Source: Lentzea nigeriaca (lineage in GTDB: Bacteria > Actinomycetota > Actinomycetes > Mycobacteriales > Pseudonocardiaceae). Taken from it: a stretch of 64,000 bases of DNA. Positions 29,064 to 39,309 of the stretch are shown here, piece after piece. The notes under the pieces were generated by a model. The model was not told where the DNA came from and did not search any database. It saw only the letters and a program-made list of their open reading frames with translations. Each line of letters begins with the position of its first letter. Positions within the stretch are counted from its first letter, which is position 1. The stretch covers positions 601,836 through 665,835 of the forward strand of contig NZ_JAFBCX010000005.1 in assembly GCF_016907955.1 (NCBI RefSeq). The letters run 5' to 3'. Position numbers and translations under genes: made by a program.

Positions 29064-30272
29064 CTAGGTCCCGAGCTGCTCCTGCAAGAACTCAACCGTC
29101 CGTTTCCAGGCGTTCGCCTGGGCATGCGCTGTGGCGTGCGGAACACCACCACCCGAGAAGGTGACACCGGGCCCCGGATAGGTCACGTCGGTCGCCGGAC
29201 GGTACGGCGGCCCTGCGATCAGGTGTCCTGCCTCGGGATACACGACGTGCTCGTACGGGAACGGGTGCTCGTGATCCTTCAGCCGGCGCATCGCGACCTC
29301 GCTCAGCTCGGTCGACGGCCACCCGTCGTCGTGCCCGGACGAGATGAGCAACACACCACCGACGATGTTCTCCACGCGGATCTCGGTGTCCTCGGGGATG
29401 CCGTCGGAAGTGTCGAACGCGAGCCGCAACGGCACCGGTTCGTCGTTGACGATCTTCGACCGCAGCTCGCCGCTGACGTAGTACGGCAGGTACGGCAGCG
29501 GCTGGCCCTTGTACGTCCAGGACGCCGCCTCGTAGGAGAGTTTCTGCAGCAGGTTGGCGCCCGGTCCGATGCCCTGGGTCACGACGCCGCTGCCCACCAC
29601 GCTCACCACGGCCCTGACCTGCGGGTACATCGAACCCACGAGCAACGCGAGCTCACCGCCGCGCGACCCGCCGACGATGCCGATCTCGCCGCACCGTTCG
29701 GCGAGGTGGTCGATCGCGGTGCCGAAGTACTCGAGCGGGATGTCGACGAGGTGCTCGGGCAGGCCCTTCATCCCGAAGTAGCCGAGCGCGAACGTGACGA
29801 ACCCGTGCGCGGCCAGGAGCGCCGCGTCCGTCTCGTGAATGCCGCCCTCCGAGCCGCTGAGCACGATCACGCCCGGCAGCTCGCCTCCGTCGGCCTCAGG
29901 GGCGAAGAGAGTGCCCACCAGACCGTTCTCCCGGACCTCGAGCCGCTCGACGCCCTCGGGAACGGTCAGCCGCCGCAACGCGACCTCGCCGGCGCCCTCG
30001 ACGGACAGACACATCGGACCCGGTTTGCCGCCGGTGTGTTCGAGCGACCAGAACAGGCCCATCGGATCGACACCGTGATAGGTGCCGTCGCGAGGGGCGT
30101 GCCGGGTGAGGTCCACGACGCCGCGTTCGTCAGCGATGAAGACACCGTGGGACGCACGGTCTCCTGTGGACAGTTGAACGGTGACCTCGTCGCCGGGCGG
30201 AAGGCCCACGACGATGATGTCGACCGGCTGGTCGAGGGGTGCGGTCTGCGGATTCACCAGGATCTCGGCCAC
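29064..30272 (-). CDS. Acyl-CoA thioesterase/BAAT-family alpha/beta hydrolase
   Basis: 402 residues. N-terminal beta-sandwich ([20 protein letters not shown]) of the acyl-CoA:bile acid N-acyltransferase/thioesterase type and a C-terminal hydrolase domain. Likely triad: Ser in GGSRGGE (about 204; many relatives have Cys here), Asp in [10 protein letters not shown] (about 314) and His in YPEAGHLI (about 350). Probably cleaves acyl-CoA esters; substrate unknown. Tightly packed between prfA and lpdA (22 and 11 bases). Confidence 0.85.
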   Translation of the reverse strand: MAEILVNPQTAPLDQPVDIIVVGLPPGDEVTVQLSTGDRASHGVFIADERGVVDLTRHAPRDGTYHGVDPMGLFWSLEHTGGKPGPMCLSVEGAGEVALRRLTVPEGVERLEVRENGLVGTLFAPEADGGELPGVIVLSGSEGGIHETDAALLAAHGFVTFALGYFGMKGLPEHLVDIPLEYFGTAIDHLAERCGEIGIVGGSRGGELALLVGSMYPQVRAVVSVVGSGVVTQGIGPGANLLQKLSYEAASWTYKGQPLPYLPYYVSGELRSKIVNDEPVPLRLAFDTSDGIPEDTEIRVENIVGGVLLISSGHDDGWPSTELSEVAMRRLKDHEHPFPYEHVVYPEAGHLIAGPPYRPATDVTYPGPGVTFSGGGVPHATAHAQANAWKRTVEFLQEQLGT

Positions 30273-30294
30273 AACGCGCCCCTCTCACGTCGGT

Positions 30295-31359
30295 TTACCC
30301 GCCTGCGAGCCGTTCTGCCCGGTCGGCGGCGGCCAGCGCGTCCACCACCGCGTCCAGGTCACCGTCGAGCACCTGGTCCAGGTTATGTGCTTTGTACCCA
30401 ACCCGGTGATCGGAAATTCGTGATTCGGGGAAGTTGTAGGTCCTCACCCGTTCGCTGCGGTCGACGGTGCGGATCTGGCTACGCCGCGCGTCCGACTGCT
30501 CCTGCGCCTTCTGCTCCTCGGCGAGCACGGCGAGGCGGGACTGCAGGACCTGCATGGCGCGGGCCTTGTTCTGCAGCTGGCTGCGCTCGTTCTGGCACGA
30601 GACGACGATGCCCGTCGGCAGGTGCGTGATGCGGACCGCGGAGTCGGTGGTGTTGACCGACTGCCCGCCCTTGCCCGACGAGCGGTAGACGTCGATGCGC
30701 AGGTCGTTCTCGTTGATCTCGACCTCGGCCGTCTCCTCGGCCTCCGGGAACACGAGGACACCGGCCGCGGACGTGTGGATGCGCCCCTGCGACTCCGTGA
30801 CGGGCACGCGCTGCACCCGGTGCACGCCGCCCTCCCACTTCAGCCGGCTCCAGACACCCTCCGGTGTCGGGCTCTTGGCCTTGATGGCGATCGTGACGTC
30901 CTTGAAGCCGCCCAGGTCGGAGTCGGTGCCGTCGAGCATCTCGACCTTCCAGCCCTGACGCTCGGCGTAACGCGTGTACATCCGCAGCAGGTCGCCGGCG
31001 AACAGCGCGGACTCCTCGCCGCCCTCACCGGACTTGATCTCCAGCAGCACATCGTCGCTGTCGTGCGGGTCGCGCGGCAGCAGGAGCTCGGTGAGCTTCT
31101 CCTCCAGCTTCGGGAGCTGCTCCTCGAGCTGCTTGGCCTCGTCGGCGAACGCCGAGTCCTCACTCGCCAGCTCCTTCGCGGCCTCGAGGTCGCTGCGAAC
31201 CTGCTCGATCTCGCGAGCCGCCTTCACGATCGGGCCGAGCTGGGCGTACCGCTTGCCGAGCTTGCGCGCCCCGGCCTGGTCAGCGTGCACGCTGGGGTCG
31301 GCGAGCTTCTTCTCGAGCTCGTCGTACTCGGCGAGCAGGCTGTCCAGCGACTGCGACAC
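30295..31359 (-). CDS. prfA: Peptide chain release factor 1
   Basis: 354 residues. Reads UAA and UAG: discriminator PVT (about 187, in [20 protein letters not shown], the RF1 PxT type) and catalytic GGQ (about 229, [17 protein letters not shown]). GTG 31359 is chosen: GAGGGAG lies 8 bases upstream, and the next possible upstream start (31398) sits inside the rpmE terminator. Length matches the family. Confidence 0.96.
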   Translation of the reverse strand: MSQSLDSLLAEYDELEKKLADPSVHADQAGARKLGKRYAQLGPIVKAAREIEQVRSDLEAAKELASEDSAFADEAKQLEEQLPKLEEKLTELLLPRDPHDSDDVLLEIKSGEGGEESALFAGDLLRMYTRYAERQGWKVEMLDGTDSDLGGFKDVTIAIKAKSPTPEGVWSRLKWEGGVHRVQRVPVTESQGRIHTSAAGVLVFPEAEETAEVEINENDLRIDVYRSSGKGGQSVNTTDSAVRITHLPTGIVVSCQNERSQLQNKARAMQVLQSRLAVLAEEQKAQEQSDARRSQIRTVDRSERVRTYNFPESRISDHRVGYKAHNLDQVLDGDLDAVVDALAAADRAERLAGG

Positions 31360-31397
31360 TTCTTCGGCTCCCTCTTCGTGGGTCTCTGCAGACGGCA

Positions 31398-31439
31398 ACG
31401 GCGCCTGACCTCGGCTCGTTTGCCGAGGTCAGGCGCCGT
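31398..31439 (-). terminator. Hairpin between rpmE and prfA
   Basis: Perfect 17-bp arms (31398-31414 and 31423-31439, ACGGCGCCTGACCTCGG type), extended by one more pair to leave a 6-base loop, starting 9 bases after the rpmE stop. Likely attenuates read-through from rpmE into prfA. Confidence 0.75.
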
Positions 31440-31447
31440 GAACGCAG

Positions 31448-31660
31448 CTACTTGTTGCGCTTGCCGTAACGCGCCTCGAAGCGCGCGACGCGGCCACCGG
31501 TGTCCAGGATCTTCTGCTTGCCCGTGTAGAACGGGTGGCAGTTCGAGCAGACCTCGACGTGCACGGAGCCGGAGGTCTTGGTGCTCCGGGTGGTGAAGGT
31601 GTTGCCGCAGCCGCAGGTGACCTCGGTGGTCACGTACTCCGGGTGGATTCCAGTCTTCAA
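31448..31660 (-). CDS. rpmE: 50S ribosomal protein L31
   Basis: 70 residues, [10 protein letters not shown]...; zinc-binding cysteines in TCGCGNTF and [15 protein letters not shown] mark the zinc-containing (C+) form. Standard place between rho and prfA. Confidence 0.97.
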   Translation of the reverse strand: MKTGIHPEYVTTEVTCGCGNTFTTRSTKTSGSVHVEVCSNCHPFYTGKQKILDTGGRVARFEARYGKRNK

Positions 31661-31905
31661 GATCTTGTCCCTTTCAAGGATGGCCGCCGGGTCCCTGTTG
31701 CTGATGACGGGTGAACCGGAGCCGGACTCGACCGTTTAGTTTGCCAGACCCTTCAACACGTGCAAAAACGCGGTTGTTCCCGACGCCTCCAGGTGTCAGA
31801 AGTCACAACCGTTTAACCTCCGTGATACGCCGTTCGGCGCAAGGTGTGGCCGTTCGGCCACATACGGCTCCGTGTTGTTGGTGAGCTTCCATCAGACTGT
31901 GTGCC

Positions 31906-32292
31906 GTGTTCTGCACCGCCGAACGGCCGATCAGCCCGCGCCTGTGGCTGGCTGTGCCGTTCCTGTTCTCCGCCGCCGTGTTCGGCCTGATGGGGTCGGC
32001 AGGGCTGATCACCGCTTCCTGGACGACCGTGCCGTTGTCGCCGGTGGTGTCCGGGGCCGGGGTGGCGGTGGCGGCTGCCGTGTCCGGAGGGGTCCGGTGG
32101 CGGCGGCCCTGGCAGCGGGTGTGGGTGCGGTGGCCGTATCTGGCCTCGGTGCTGGTCTTCGGGGTGCTGGTGGGCGCGGTGGAGGTGCCCGCGCTGGCCA
32201 CGGCCGTGGTCGGGTTGCCGGTGCTGCTCGGGCTGGTGTTCCAGTGCCTGATGCAGAACGACGAGAGTCTGCGCGCCTCCGACTGCCGCTGA
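31906..32292 (+). CDS. Small membrane protein of unknown function
   Basis: 128 residues with about four hydrophobic helices (LWLAVPFLFSAAVFGLMGSAGLI, SPVVSGAGVAVAAAVSGG, YLASVLVFGVLVGAVEV, LATAVVGLPVLLGLVFQCL) and arginine-rich loops (RWRRPWQRVWVRW). The only plus-strand gene in this core block, divergent from rpmE. No family recognised; codon third positions are strongly GC. Confidence 0.55.
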   Translation: MFCTAERPISPRLWLAVPFLFSAAVFGLMGSAGLITASWTTVPLSPVVSGAGVAVAAAVSGGVRWRRPWQRVWVRWPYLASVLVFGVLVGAVEVPALATAVVGLPVLLGLVFQCLMQNDESLRASDCR

Positions 32293-32325
32293 ACCGTCAG
32301 CTCGGCATTCGAGTGAACGGACAAG

Positions 32326-32360
32326 AAAAGACCCCCGCTGACCAGCAGCGGGGGTCTTTT
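32326..32360. terminator. Bidirectional rho-independent terminator
   Basis: Perfect 15-bp stem AAAAGACCCCCGCTG / complement with a 5-base loop; runs of A and T on both sides serve both the small membrane protein (plus) and rho (minus). Confidence 0.9.
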
Positions 32361-32382
32361 CACGTGAAACTCACGCGGGCGA

Positions 32383-34377
32383 TCAGTCCTGCTCGGCACC
32401 CGGCGTCGTCTTCGCCACCTGCATCAGGAACTCGATGTTGGTGCGGGACTTCCGCAGGCGGTCGAGCAGCAGGTCGATGGCCTGCTGGCCGTCCAGAGCG
32501 TGCAGCACGCGGCGGAGCTTGTGCGTGACCGCCATCTCGTCCGGCGAGAGCAGCAGCTCTTCCTTGCGGGTACCCGACGAGTCGACGTCCACAGCCGGGA
32601 ACGTCCGCTTGTCAGCGATCTTCCGGTCGAGCTTGAGCTCGGCGTTGCCGGTGCCCTTGAACTCCTCGAAGATCACCGAGTCACCGGCGGAGCCGGTCTC
32701 GACCAGCGCCGTCGCGATGACGGTCAGCGAGCCGCCGCCCTCGATGTTGCGGGCCGCGCCGAGGAAGCGCTTCGGCGGGTACAGCGCCGTCGAGTCGACA
32801 CCACCGGACAGGATGCGGCCGGAGGCCGGGGCTGCCAGGTTGTAGGCGCGGCCCAGGCGGGTGATCGAGTCGAGCAGCACGACCACGTCGTGGCCCATCT
32901 CCACCAGCCTCTTCGCACGCTCGATGGCGAGCTCGGAGATGGTGGTGTGGTCCGACGGCGGGCGGTCGAAGGTCGAGGCGATGACCTCGCCCTTCACCGA
33001 GCGCTGCATGTCGGTGACCTCTTCCGGACGCTCGTCGACGAGGACGACCATCAGGTGGCACTCGGGGTTGTTCGTCGTGATCGCGTTGGCGATCGACTGC
33101 AGCACCGAGGTCTTGCCGGCCTTCGGCGGCGACACGATCAGGGCGCGCTGGCCCTTGCCGATCGGCATCACCAGGTCGATGACGCGGGTGGTGAGGATGT
33201 GCGGCTCGGTCTCCAGGCGCAGGCGCTCGTTCGGGTAGAGCGGCGTCAGCTTGGTGAAGTCCGGGCGGTTGCGCGCCTCGTCCGGGTCCAGGCCGTTGAT
33301 CTTGTCGACGCGGACCAGCGGGTTGAACTTCTGGCGCTGCTGCTCGCCCTCGCGCGGCTGGCGGACGGCGCCGGTGATGGCGTCGCCGCGGCGCAGGCCG
33401 TACTTGCGGACGAGCGAGAGCGAGACGTAGACGTCGTTCGAGCCGGCCAGGTAGCCCGACGTGCGGACGAACGCGTAGTTCTCCAGCACGTCCAGGATGC
33501 CCGCGACCGGGAGCAGGACGTCGTCCTCGCGCACCTCGGTCTCGCGGTCACCGCGCTCGCCACCCTCGCCACGGCCACCGCGGCGGCGACGGTCGCGGAA
33601 CCGGCCGCGACGGCCGCCCTCGTCGTCGCCGTCCTGCTGCTGGCCGCCCTGACGGTCACGGTCGCGGTCGCGGTTGCGGTCACGACCACCGCGGTCGCCG
33701 CGGTCCTGCCGGTCACCGCGATCCTGCCGGTCACCGCGATCCTGCCGGTCACCGCGCTCGCCACGGTCCTGGCGGTCGCCACGATCACCGCGGTCGGAAC
33801 GCTCACCACGGTCGGGACGCTCCTGGCGCTCGCTGGAACGCTCGGTGCGCTCCGGACGCTCGGTGCGCTCCGGACGCTCGGCACGCTGCTCGGACTGCTG
33901 GCCCTCGCCCGCCTCGGCGTTCCCGCCACCACGGCCGGAGCGACGACGGCGGTTGCCTCGGCGGCCACCGTCCTCCGACGGCGCACCGGTCTCGGCAGGC
34001 GCGGCAGCGGGAGCGGCGGCAGCGGCGGCAGCGGGCTTCTCCGCTACCTCGAGCTGCTGCTGAACAGGCTTTTCGGCGGCCGCGGGCTTCTCGGCTGCGG
34101 GAGCCTTCGCCGCTTTCGCGGGCTTCTCCGCTTTGGCAGGGGCGCCGGAGCCCTGCTTCTCCTTGATGGCCGCGATCAGGTCGCCCTTGCGCAGGCCAGC
34201 GGTTCCGGTGATGCCCATTTGGCCCGCGAGCTCACGCAGCTCCGCGAGCACCATGCCGGACAGACCCGCGCGGCGGCGCGGCGTCGTGCCGTTCGAAGGG
34301 GTGGACAGAGCGGTCTCCTCGGCTCCAGAACCAGAAGCAGCTGCGACGTCGCTGCTCAGCAAATCGGTGTTGCTCAC
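32383..34377 (-). CDS. rho: Transcription termination factor Rho
   Basis: 664 residues. RNA-dependent ATPase that ends transcription. Rho N-terminal domain (LAELRELAGQMGITGTAGLRKGDLIAAI, about 43-72); a large actinobacterial insertion (about 80-275) that is Ala/Lys/Pro-rich and then extremely Arg/Asp-rich (repeated RQDRGD units); RNA-binding domain (DVLENYAFVRTSGYLAGSNDVYVS); P-loop VSPPKAGKTS (about 417); Walker B VVVLLDSITRLGRAYN. The insertion is probably disordered and RNA-binding. Preceded by a leader of over 270 bases. Confidence 0.97.
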   Translation of the reverse strand: MSNTDLLSSDVAAASGSGAEETALSTPSNGTTPRRRAGLSGMVLAELRELAGQMGITGTAGLRKGDLIAAIKEKQGSGAPAKAEKPAKAAKAPAAEKPAAAEKPVQQQLEVAEKPAAAAAAAPAAAPAETGAPSEDGGRRGNRRRRSGRGGGNAEAGEGQQSEQRAERPERTERPERTERSSERQERPDRGERSDRGDRGDRQDRGERGDRQDRGDRQDRGDRQDRGDRGGRDRNRDRDRDRQGGQQQDGDDEGGRRGRFRDRRRRGGRGEGGERGDRETEVREDDVLLPVAGILDVLENYAFVRTSGYLAGSNDVYVSLSLVRKYGLRRGDAITGAVRQPREGEQQRQKFNPLVRVDKINGLDPDEARNRPDFTKLTPLYPNERLRLETEPHILTTRVIDLVMPIGKGQRALIVSPPKAGKTSVLQSIANAITTNNPECHLMVVLVDERPEEVTDMQRSVKGEVIASTFDRPPSDHTTISELAIERAKRLVEMGHDVVVLLDSITRLGRAYNLAAPASGRILSGGVDSTALYPPKRFLGAARNIEGGGSLTVIATALVETGSAGDSVIFEEFKGTGNAELKLDRKIADKRTFPAVDVDSSGTRKEELLLSPDEMAVTHKLRRVLHALDGQQAIDLLLDRLRKSRTNIEFLMQVAKTTPGAEQD

Positions 34378-34651
34378 ACATGTCCTTCCTGACCAGGCCC
34401 CGCCTCCTACGCGGCCCAGCGGACCCGTCTTCCCGCTTCAACTGGGGAACGACGGTCAGTCCGATGCAGACGGAAGCACACACCGCTTCCGGCAAGCACG
34501 GGACTTTTCTCAGGTCACACGGCGATCGGGTGCCTCTTTTGCGTCCGCCCCGCCCGCACGGCACAGAGCCGGAACACAAAAGGATTGCGACCCGGAACGA
34601 GTGTCCGGGCGCGACACCGGCGCCCGTGCGCGCGGTGACTGATCGCCCCCG

Positions 34652-34680
34652 AGGGTAGACGCCGGTCTCCCCCTATGCAA
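34652..34680 (-). promoter_or_regulatory. Probable rho promoter with long leader
   Basis: On the minus strand TTGCAT (34675-34680), 17 bases, TACCCT (34652-34657): a good -35/-10 pair. It implies a leader of about 270 bases before the rho ATG. The gap 34378-34698 otherwise holds no gene; long rho leaders are often used for autoregulation. Confidence 0.5.
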
Positions 34681-34698
34681 CAACCGGGGTCGGGTGTG

Positions 34699-35544
34699 TC
34701 AGTCCAATGGACGAACGCGCACGCCAGAGGTGTCGACGTCGAGTCTCCGCACGTCGAAGCCGTGCACGTCGACCTCGGCCGGGAGGTCTCCGAACGCGAT
34801 CACGGTGGGTCCCGCTCCGGACACGCAGGCGGGAACACCGAGCTTGCGAAGATCGTTGATCACCCGAACGGTGTCGGGCCACGCGGGCTCGCGGTAGTTC
34901 TGGTGGAGGCGATCCTCAGTCGCAGCAAGGAGAACCGACGGATCCGACGTCAGCGCGTGCACCGCCAGGGCGGCTCGTCCCGCGGCGTGCGCGGCGTCCG
35001 CGTGCGGCACCTCGGCCGGAAGCAGGCCACGCGTCGTCTTGGTGGACGACTCCTGCGATGGAATGAGGACGACCGGGCGCACCCGTGCGTCGGGCTCCAT
35101 CCGGACGGCGCGGAATCGCTCTCCTTCAGCCCACGCAACGACAACACCGCCGTACAAAGAGGCAGCGGCGTTGTCCGCGTGGCCCTCGAACTCAGCAGCG
35201 ATTTGCAACGCGTCCGTGTCCAACTCGCGACCCGTCAGGGTGAATCCGGCTGCGACACCCGCCACGATCGCGGCGGCCGAAGAGCCGAGCCCCCGCGCGT
35301 GCGGAATGACGTTGTGGCACTTCAGGGCGAGCCCACCGGTGTAGCCGGCCGCGCGGACGGCCCGCACGACGAGATGGCTCTCGTCGAGCGGGACGTCACC
35401 TGATCCAGCGCCCTCCACCGTGATCGACAGACCCTCGGCGACGGCGACCTCGATCTCGTCGTGCAGCCCGAGCGCCATCCCCAGCGCGTCGAACCCCGAA
35501 CCGAGGTTCGCGGTCGACGCGGGGACGGTGACGAGAAACCTCAC
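34699..35544 (-). CDS. thrB: Homoserine kinase
   Basis: 281 residues, GHMP kinase family; phosphorylates homoserine for threonine synthesis. N-terminal [22 protein letters not shown]-binding [17 protein letters not shown] (about 85) and the C-terminal [12 protein letters not shown] motif are present. ATGA overlap with thrC upstream; last gene of hom-thrC-thrB. Confidence 0.96.
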   Translation of the reverse strand: MRFLVTVPASTANLGSGFDALGMALGLHDEIEVAVAEGLSITVEGAGSGDVPLDESHLVVRAVRAAGYTGGLALKCHNVIPHARGLGSSAAAIVAGVAAGFTLTGRELDTDALQIAAEFEGHADNAAASLYGGVVVAWAEGERFRAVRMEPDARVRPVVLIPSQESSTKTTRGLLPAEVPHADAAHAAGRAALAVHALTSDPSVLLAATEDRLHQNYREPAWPDTVRVINDLRKLGVPACVSGAGPTVIAFGDLPAEVDVHGFDVRRLDVDTSGVRVRPLD

Positions 35545-36596
35545 GCGAGCTCCAGGGCGTGCGCCACGGCGCCGGGGTCGACCGGGACCGGCTCGACCTC
35601 GGTGACGCCGAGCAGCGCGGTGTCCGGGTCCTTCAGACCGTGGCCGGTGACGGTGCAGACGACGGTGGAGCCCTTGGGCAGCCTGCCGTCCTCCGCCGTC
35701 TTCAGCAGACCGGCGATGGACGCGGCCGACGCGGGCTCGACGAAGATGCCCTCGCTTCCCGCGAGCAACCGGTACGCGGCCAGGATCTGGTCGTCGGTGA
35801 CCGCGTCGATCAGGCCGCCGGACTCGTCACGGGCCGTGATGGCACCGGTCCACGACGCCGGGCTGCCGACCCGGATCGCGGTCGCGATGGTCTCCGGGTT
35901 CGGCACCGGCACACCGCTGACCAACGGCGCTGCGCCCGCGGCCTGGAAGCCGTACATCTTGGGCAGACCCCGCTCGTACGCTTTGTAACCCTGCCAGTAC
36001 GCGGTGATGTTGCCCGCGTTGCCGACCGGCAGGCAGTGGTAGTCCGGCGCCTGCCCGAGCACGTCGCAGATCTCCCACGCCGCGGTCCGCTGACCGATCA
36101 ACCGCACCGGGTTGACGGAGTTCACCAGCGTCACCGGGTACTCGGCCGCCGTCTTGGACGCGAGCTCCAGGCAGTCGTCGAAGTTGCCGTCGATCTGCAG
36201 GATCTTCGCGCCGTGCATGACGGCCTGCGCGAGCTTGCCCATCGCGATCTTGCCGCTCGGCACCAGCACCGCGGCGGTGAGTCCCGCCTTCGCGGCGTAC
36301 GCGGCGGCCGACGCCGACGTGTTGCCGGTGGAGGCGCAGATGACCGCCTTGATCCCGGACGCGAGCGCGTAGGTCATGGCGACCGTCATGCCGCGGTCCT
36401 TGAACGAGCCGGTCGGGTTCGCGCCCTCGACCTTCACGTAGACCTCGGAGCCGGCGAGCGCGGACAGGCGCTTCGCGTGCACGAGCGGCGTGCCGCCCTC
36501 GTGCAGCGTGACGATCTCCGCGCCCTCCGGGATCTCGATCCGATAGCGGTACGCGTGGATGAGTCCGGGCCAGCCCGGCTTCACGGCGCCGCTCAT
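35541..36596 (-). CDS. thrC: Threonine synthase
   Basis: 351 residues; PLP enzyme converting phosphohomoserine to threonine. The PLP lysine is in [15 protein letters not shown] (about 63), with [20 protein letters not shown] and the phosphate loop [16 protein letters not shown]. Short actinobacterial/Bacillus-type form. Overlaps hom upstream and thrB downstream by ATGA. Confidence 0.97.
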   Translation of the reverse strand: MSGAVKPGWPGLIHAYRYRIEIPEGAEIVTLHEGGTPLVHAKRLSALAGSEVYVKVEGANPTGSFKDRGMTVAMTYALASGIKAVICASTGNTSASAAAYAAKAGLTAAVLVPSGKIAMGKLAQAVMHGAKILQIDGNFDDCLELASKTAAEYPVTLVNSVNPVRLIGQRTAAWEICDVLGQAPDYHCLPVGNAGNITAYWQGYKAYERGLPKMYGFQAAGAAPLVSGVPVPNPETIATAIRVGSPASWTGAITARDESGGLIDAVTDDQILAAYRLLAGSEGIFVEPASAASIAGLLKTAEDGRLPKGSTVVCTVTGHGLKDPDTALLGVTEVEPVPVDPGAVAHALELA

Positions 36597-37894
36597 TCTT
36601 CGCCCTCCACCCTCATCACACTGACGACGTCCCGCACCACGGGGAGGCCACCGATTTTGTCCACAGTGGACCGCAGCGCGGCGTCGGTCGCCGCGTGCGT
36701 GACGATCACCAGGCTGGCGTCCTCGGTGCGGCCTTCCTGGCGCACCGCGGCGATGCTGACGTCGTGCTCGGCGAACACCGCGGCGACCTGCGAGAGGACA
36801 CCGGGCTTGTCCGCCACGTCGAGGCTGATGTGGTAGCGCGTGGGCGTGTTTCCCATGGGCTGCACGGGAAGCGCGGCGTAGGCCGACTCGCGCGGACCAC
36901 GTCCGCTCGCGACCTTGTTGCGCGCCACGGCGACCAGGTCGCCGAGCACCGCGCTCGCGGTCGGGGCGCCACCGGCACCCTGCCCGTAGAACATCATCTC
37001 CCCCGCCGCGTCGGCCTCGACGAACACGGCGTTGAACGCACCGTTGACCGAAGCCAGCGGATGCGTCCTGGGGATCATGGCCGGGTGCACGCGAACGGCG
37101 ACCGATTCCTGACCGGACGGGGACACCTCGCGCTCGCAGATCGCGAGCAGCTTCACCGTGCGGCCGAGGCCCTTCGCCGCCGCGATGTCCGCCGCGGACA
37201 CCGAACGGATGCCCTCGCGGTACACGTCCGCCGCCGTCACTCGCGTGTGGAACGCAAGGGACGCAAGGATCGCGGCCTTCGACGCGGCGTCGAACCCGTC
37301 GACGTCCGCGGTCGGGTCGGCCTCGGCGTAACCGAGCCGCGAGGCCTCCTCGAGCGTCTCGCCGTAGCCGGCGCCCGTGGCGTCCATCGCGGACAGGATG
37401 AAGTTCGTCGTGCCGTTCACGATGCCCATGACGCGTGTGATCCGGTCTCCCGCAAGGGATTCCCGCAACGGGCGCAGCAACGGGATCGCGCCGGCGACGG
37501 CGGCCTCGAAGTACAGGTCGGCGCCGGACGAGTCGGCGGCCTCGAACAGGTCGGAACCGTGCTCGGCCAGCAGCGCCTTGTTCGCGGTGACGACGGACTT
37601 GCCCGCCTTCAACGCGTCCAGCAGCAGTCCGCGCGTCGGCTCGATGCCGCCGATGACCTCGACGACCACGTCCACGTCGTCCGACGCGACGAGCGCGGCG
37701 GCGTCCGTGGTGAGCAGGTGCTCCGGCACTTCACGATGTTTGTTCGGCCTGCGCACGGCGATGCCCGCGAGCTCAACCGGCGCGCCGATGCGCTGGGTGA
37801 GGTCCTCGGCCTGGTCCGTCAGCAGCCGGACTACCTCCGTGCCCACCGTGCCGCAACCCAGCAAGGCGACCCGAATCGGTTTCACGGCTTTCAT
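36593..37894 (-). CDS. hom: Homoserine dehydrogenase
   Basis: 433 residues. Reduces aspartate semialdehyde to homoserine. NAD(P)-binding [17 protein letters not shown], catalytic region [18 protein letters not shown] and [18 protein letters not shown], and a C-terminal ACT domain ([33 protein letters not shown]) that usually gives threonine feedback control. ATG 37894 overlaps the lysA stop; the open frame runs further upstream inside lysA. Confidence 0.97.
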   Translation of the reverse strand: MKAVKPIRVALLGCGTVGTEVVRLLTDQAEDLTQRIGAPVELAGIAVRRPNKHREVPEHLLTTDAAALVASDDVDVVVEVIGGIEPTRGLLLDALKAGKSVVTANKALLAEHGSDLFEAADSSGADLYFEAAVAGAIPLLRPLRESLAGDRITRVMGIVNGTTNFILSAMDATGAGYGETLEEASRLGYAEADPTADVDGFDAASKAAILASLAFHTRVTAADVYREGIRSVSAADIAAAKGLGRTVKLLAICEREVSPSGQESVAVRVHPAMIPRTHPLASVNGAFNAVFVEADAAGEMMFYGQGAGGAPTASAVLGDLVAVARNKVASGRGPRESAYAALPVQPMGNTPTRYHISLDVADKPGVLSQVAAVFAEHDVSIAAVRQEGRTEDASLVIVTHAATDAALRSTVDKIGGLPVVRDVVSVMRVEGEE

Positions 37895-39309
37895 ACCTCC
37901 AGACGGAACAGATCGTCCTCGGTCTCCCGGCGCAGCAGCAGCCGCGCCTCTCCACCGGTCACCGCGGCGAGCGCGGGCCGTGGAAGTCGGTTGTACCCGC
38001 TCGCCATCGAGTAGCAGTAGGCCCCCGTCGCAGCGACCGCCACGAGGTCGCCCGGCGCGAGGTCGTCGGGCAGCCAGCAGTCGCGCACGACGATGTCGCC
38101 GGACTCGCAGTGCTTGCCCACGACGCGGCACAGCACGGCCCGCGACTCGGGCTCCGCGGCACGGGACACGAGTTTGCAGTCGTAGACCGCGTCGTAGAGA
38201 GCCGTGCGGATGTTGTCGCTCATGCCGCCGTCGACGCTGACGTACCGGCGCCGCGCGCCACCGTCGAGCTCGACGTCCTTGATGGTGCCGACCTCGTACA
38301 CGGTGACAGTGCCGGGGCCCACGATCGCACGGCCCGGCTCCACCGCGATGCGAGGCATCTCCAGGCCGTTGTGCTCGCACTCCTTCTGCACGATGTTGTG
38401 CAGCTGCCGCGCGAGCTCCGCGGGCGGGGGCGGGTCGTCGTCCGGCGTGTACGCGATGCCGAGACCACCACCGAGGTCGACAACCGTCAGCGAGTCGATC
38501 TCGCCGTGCTCCTTGCGGATGTCCGCGAGCAGGCCGATGACGCGCCGGGCGGCGACCTCGAAGCCCGACGCGTCGAAGATCTGCGAGCCGATGTGGCTGT
38601 GCAGGCCGACGAGCTTGAGGCCACTGGCCTTCAGCACGCGGCGCACCGCCTCGGCCGCGTCGCCGGAGGACAGCGAGAAGCCGAACTTCTGGTCCTCGTG
38701 CGCGGTCGCGATGAACTCGTGCGTGTGCGCCTCGACGCCGACCGTCACGCGGATCAGCACCGGCTGGACCACACCGCGTTCGCGCGCGATCTGGTCGAGA
38801 CGCGCGATCTCGTGGTACGAGTCGAGCACGATCCCGCCGACGCCGGCCTCGACGGCCGCGGTCAGCTCGGCGACGCTCTTGTTGTTGCCGTGCAACGCAA
38901 TGCGCTCGGCGGGGAAGTTCGCTTTGAGAGCGATCGCGAGCTCGCCGCCGCTGCAGACGTCGATCGAGAGGCCCTCTTCCGCGACCCACTTCGCGACCTG
39001 CACACTCAGGAACGCCTTGGAGGCGTAGTGCACGAGCGTCGGGTCGCCGAACGCCTCGGCGTGCTCGCGGCAGCGTGCGCGGAAGTCCTGCTCGTCCATG
39101 ACGAACAGCGGGGTGCCGTACTGCTCGGCGAGCCCGCGCACGTCGACGCCGGCCAGCTCCACTACGCCGTCGGCGTTGCGGGAAGCGTTGCGCGGCCACA
39201 CGTGCGGCGGCAGGTGGTCGAGCTGTTCGGACGTCGTGGGGCGGTCGCCGGCGGTGTTGCCGGGGACGAGAACGTCGGCGTGCCGGGGTCCGGCCGGGTG
39301 CGCGCGCAT
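37891..39309 (-). CDS. lysA: Diaminopimelate decarboxylase
   Basis: 472 residues, fold III PLP enzyme making lysine from meso-diaminopimelate. PLP lysine in [16 protein letters not shown] (about 93), [14 protein letters not shown], and the [13 protein letters not shown] glycine loop; Cys and Tyr near the C-terminus ([22 protein letters not shown]) complete the active site. Start ATG 39309 overlaps the argS stop (TGATG). Confidence 0.96.
   Translation of the reverse strand: MRAHPAGPRHADVLVPGNTAGDRPTTSEQLDHLPPHVWPRNASRNADGVVELAGVDVRGLAEQYGTPLFVMDEQDFRARCREHAEAFGDPTLVHYASKAFLSVQVAKWVAEEGLSIDVCSGGELAIALKANFPAERIALHGNNKSVAELTAAVEAGVGGIVLDSYHEIARLDQIARERGVVQPVLIRVTVGVEAHTHEFIATAHEDQKFGFSLSSGDAAEAVRRVLKASGLKLVGLHSHIGSQIFDASGFEVAARRVIGLLADIRKEHGEIDSLTVVDLGGGLGIAYTPDDDPPPPAELARQLHNIVQKECEHNGLEMPRIAVEPGRAIVGPGTVTVYEVGTIKDVELDGGARRRYVSVDGGMSDNIRTALYDAVYDCKLVSRAAEPESRAVLCRVVGKHCESGDIVVRDCWLPDDLAPGDLVAVAATGAYCYSMASGYNRLPRPALAAVTGGEARLLLRRETEDDLFRLEV

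Noticed and set aside
33690..33790. Short tandem DNA repeats that could be taken for a CRISPR array
   Set aside because: Units are about 15-21 bases, in frame inside rho, with no spacers; they encode RQDRGD repeats.
36593..39199. 868-residue version of homoserine dehydrogenase
   Set aside because: The upstream half is lysA read in another frame.
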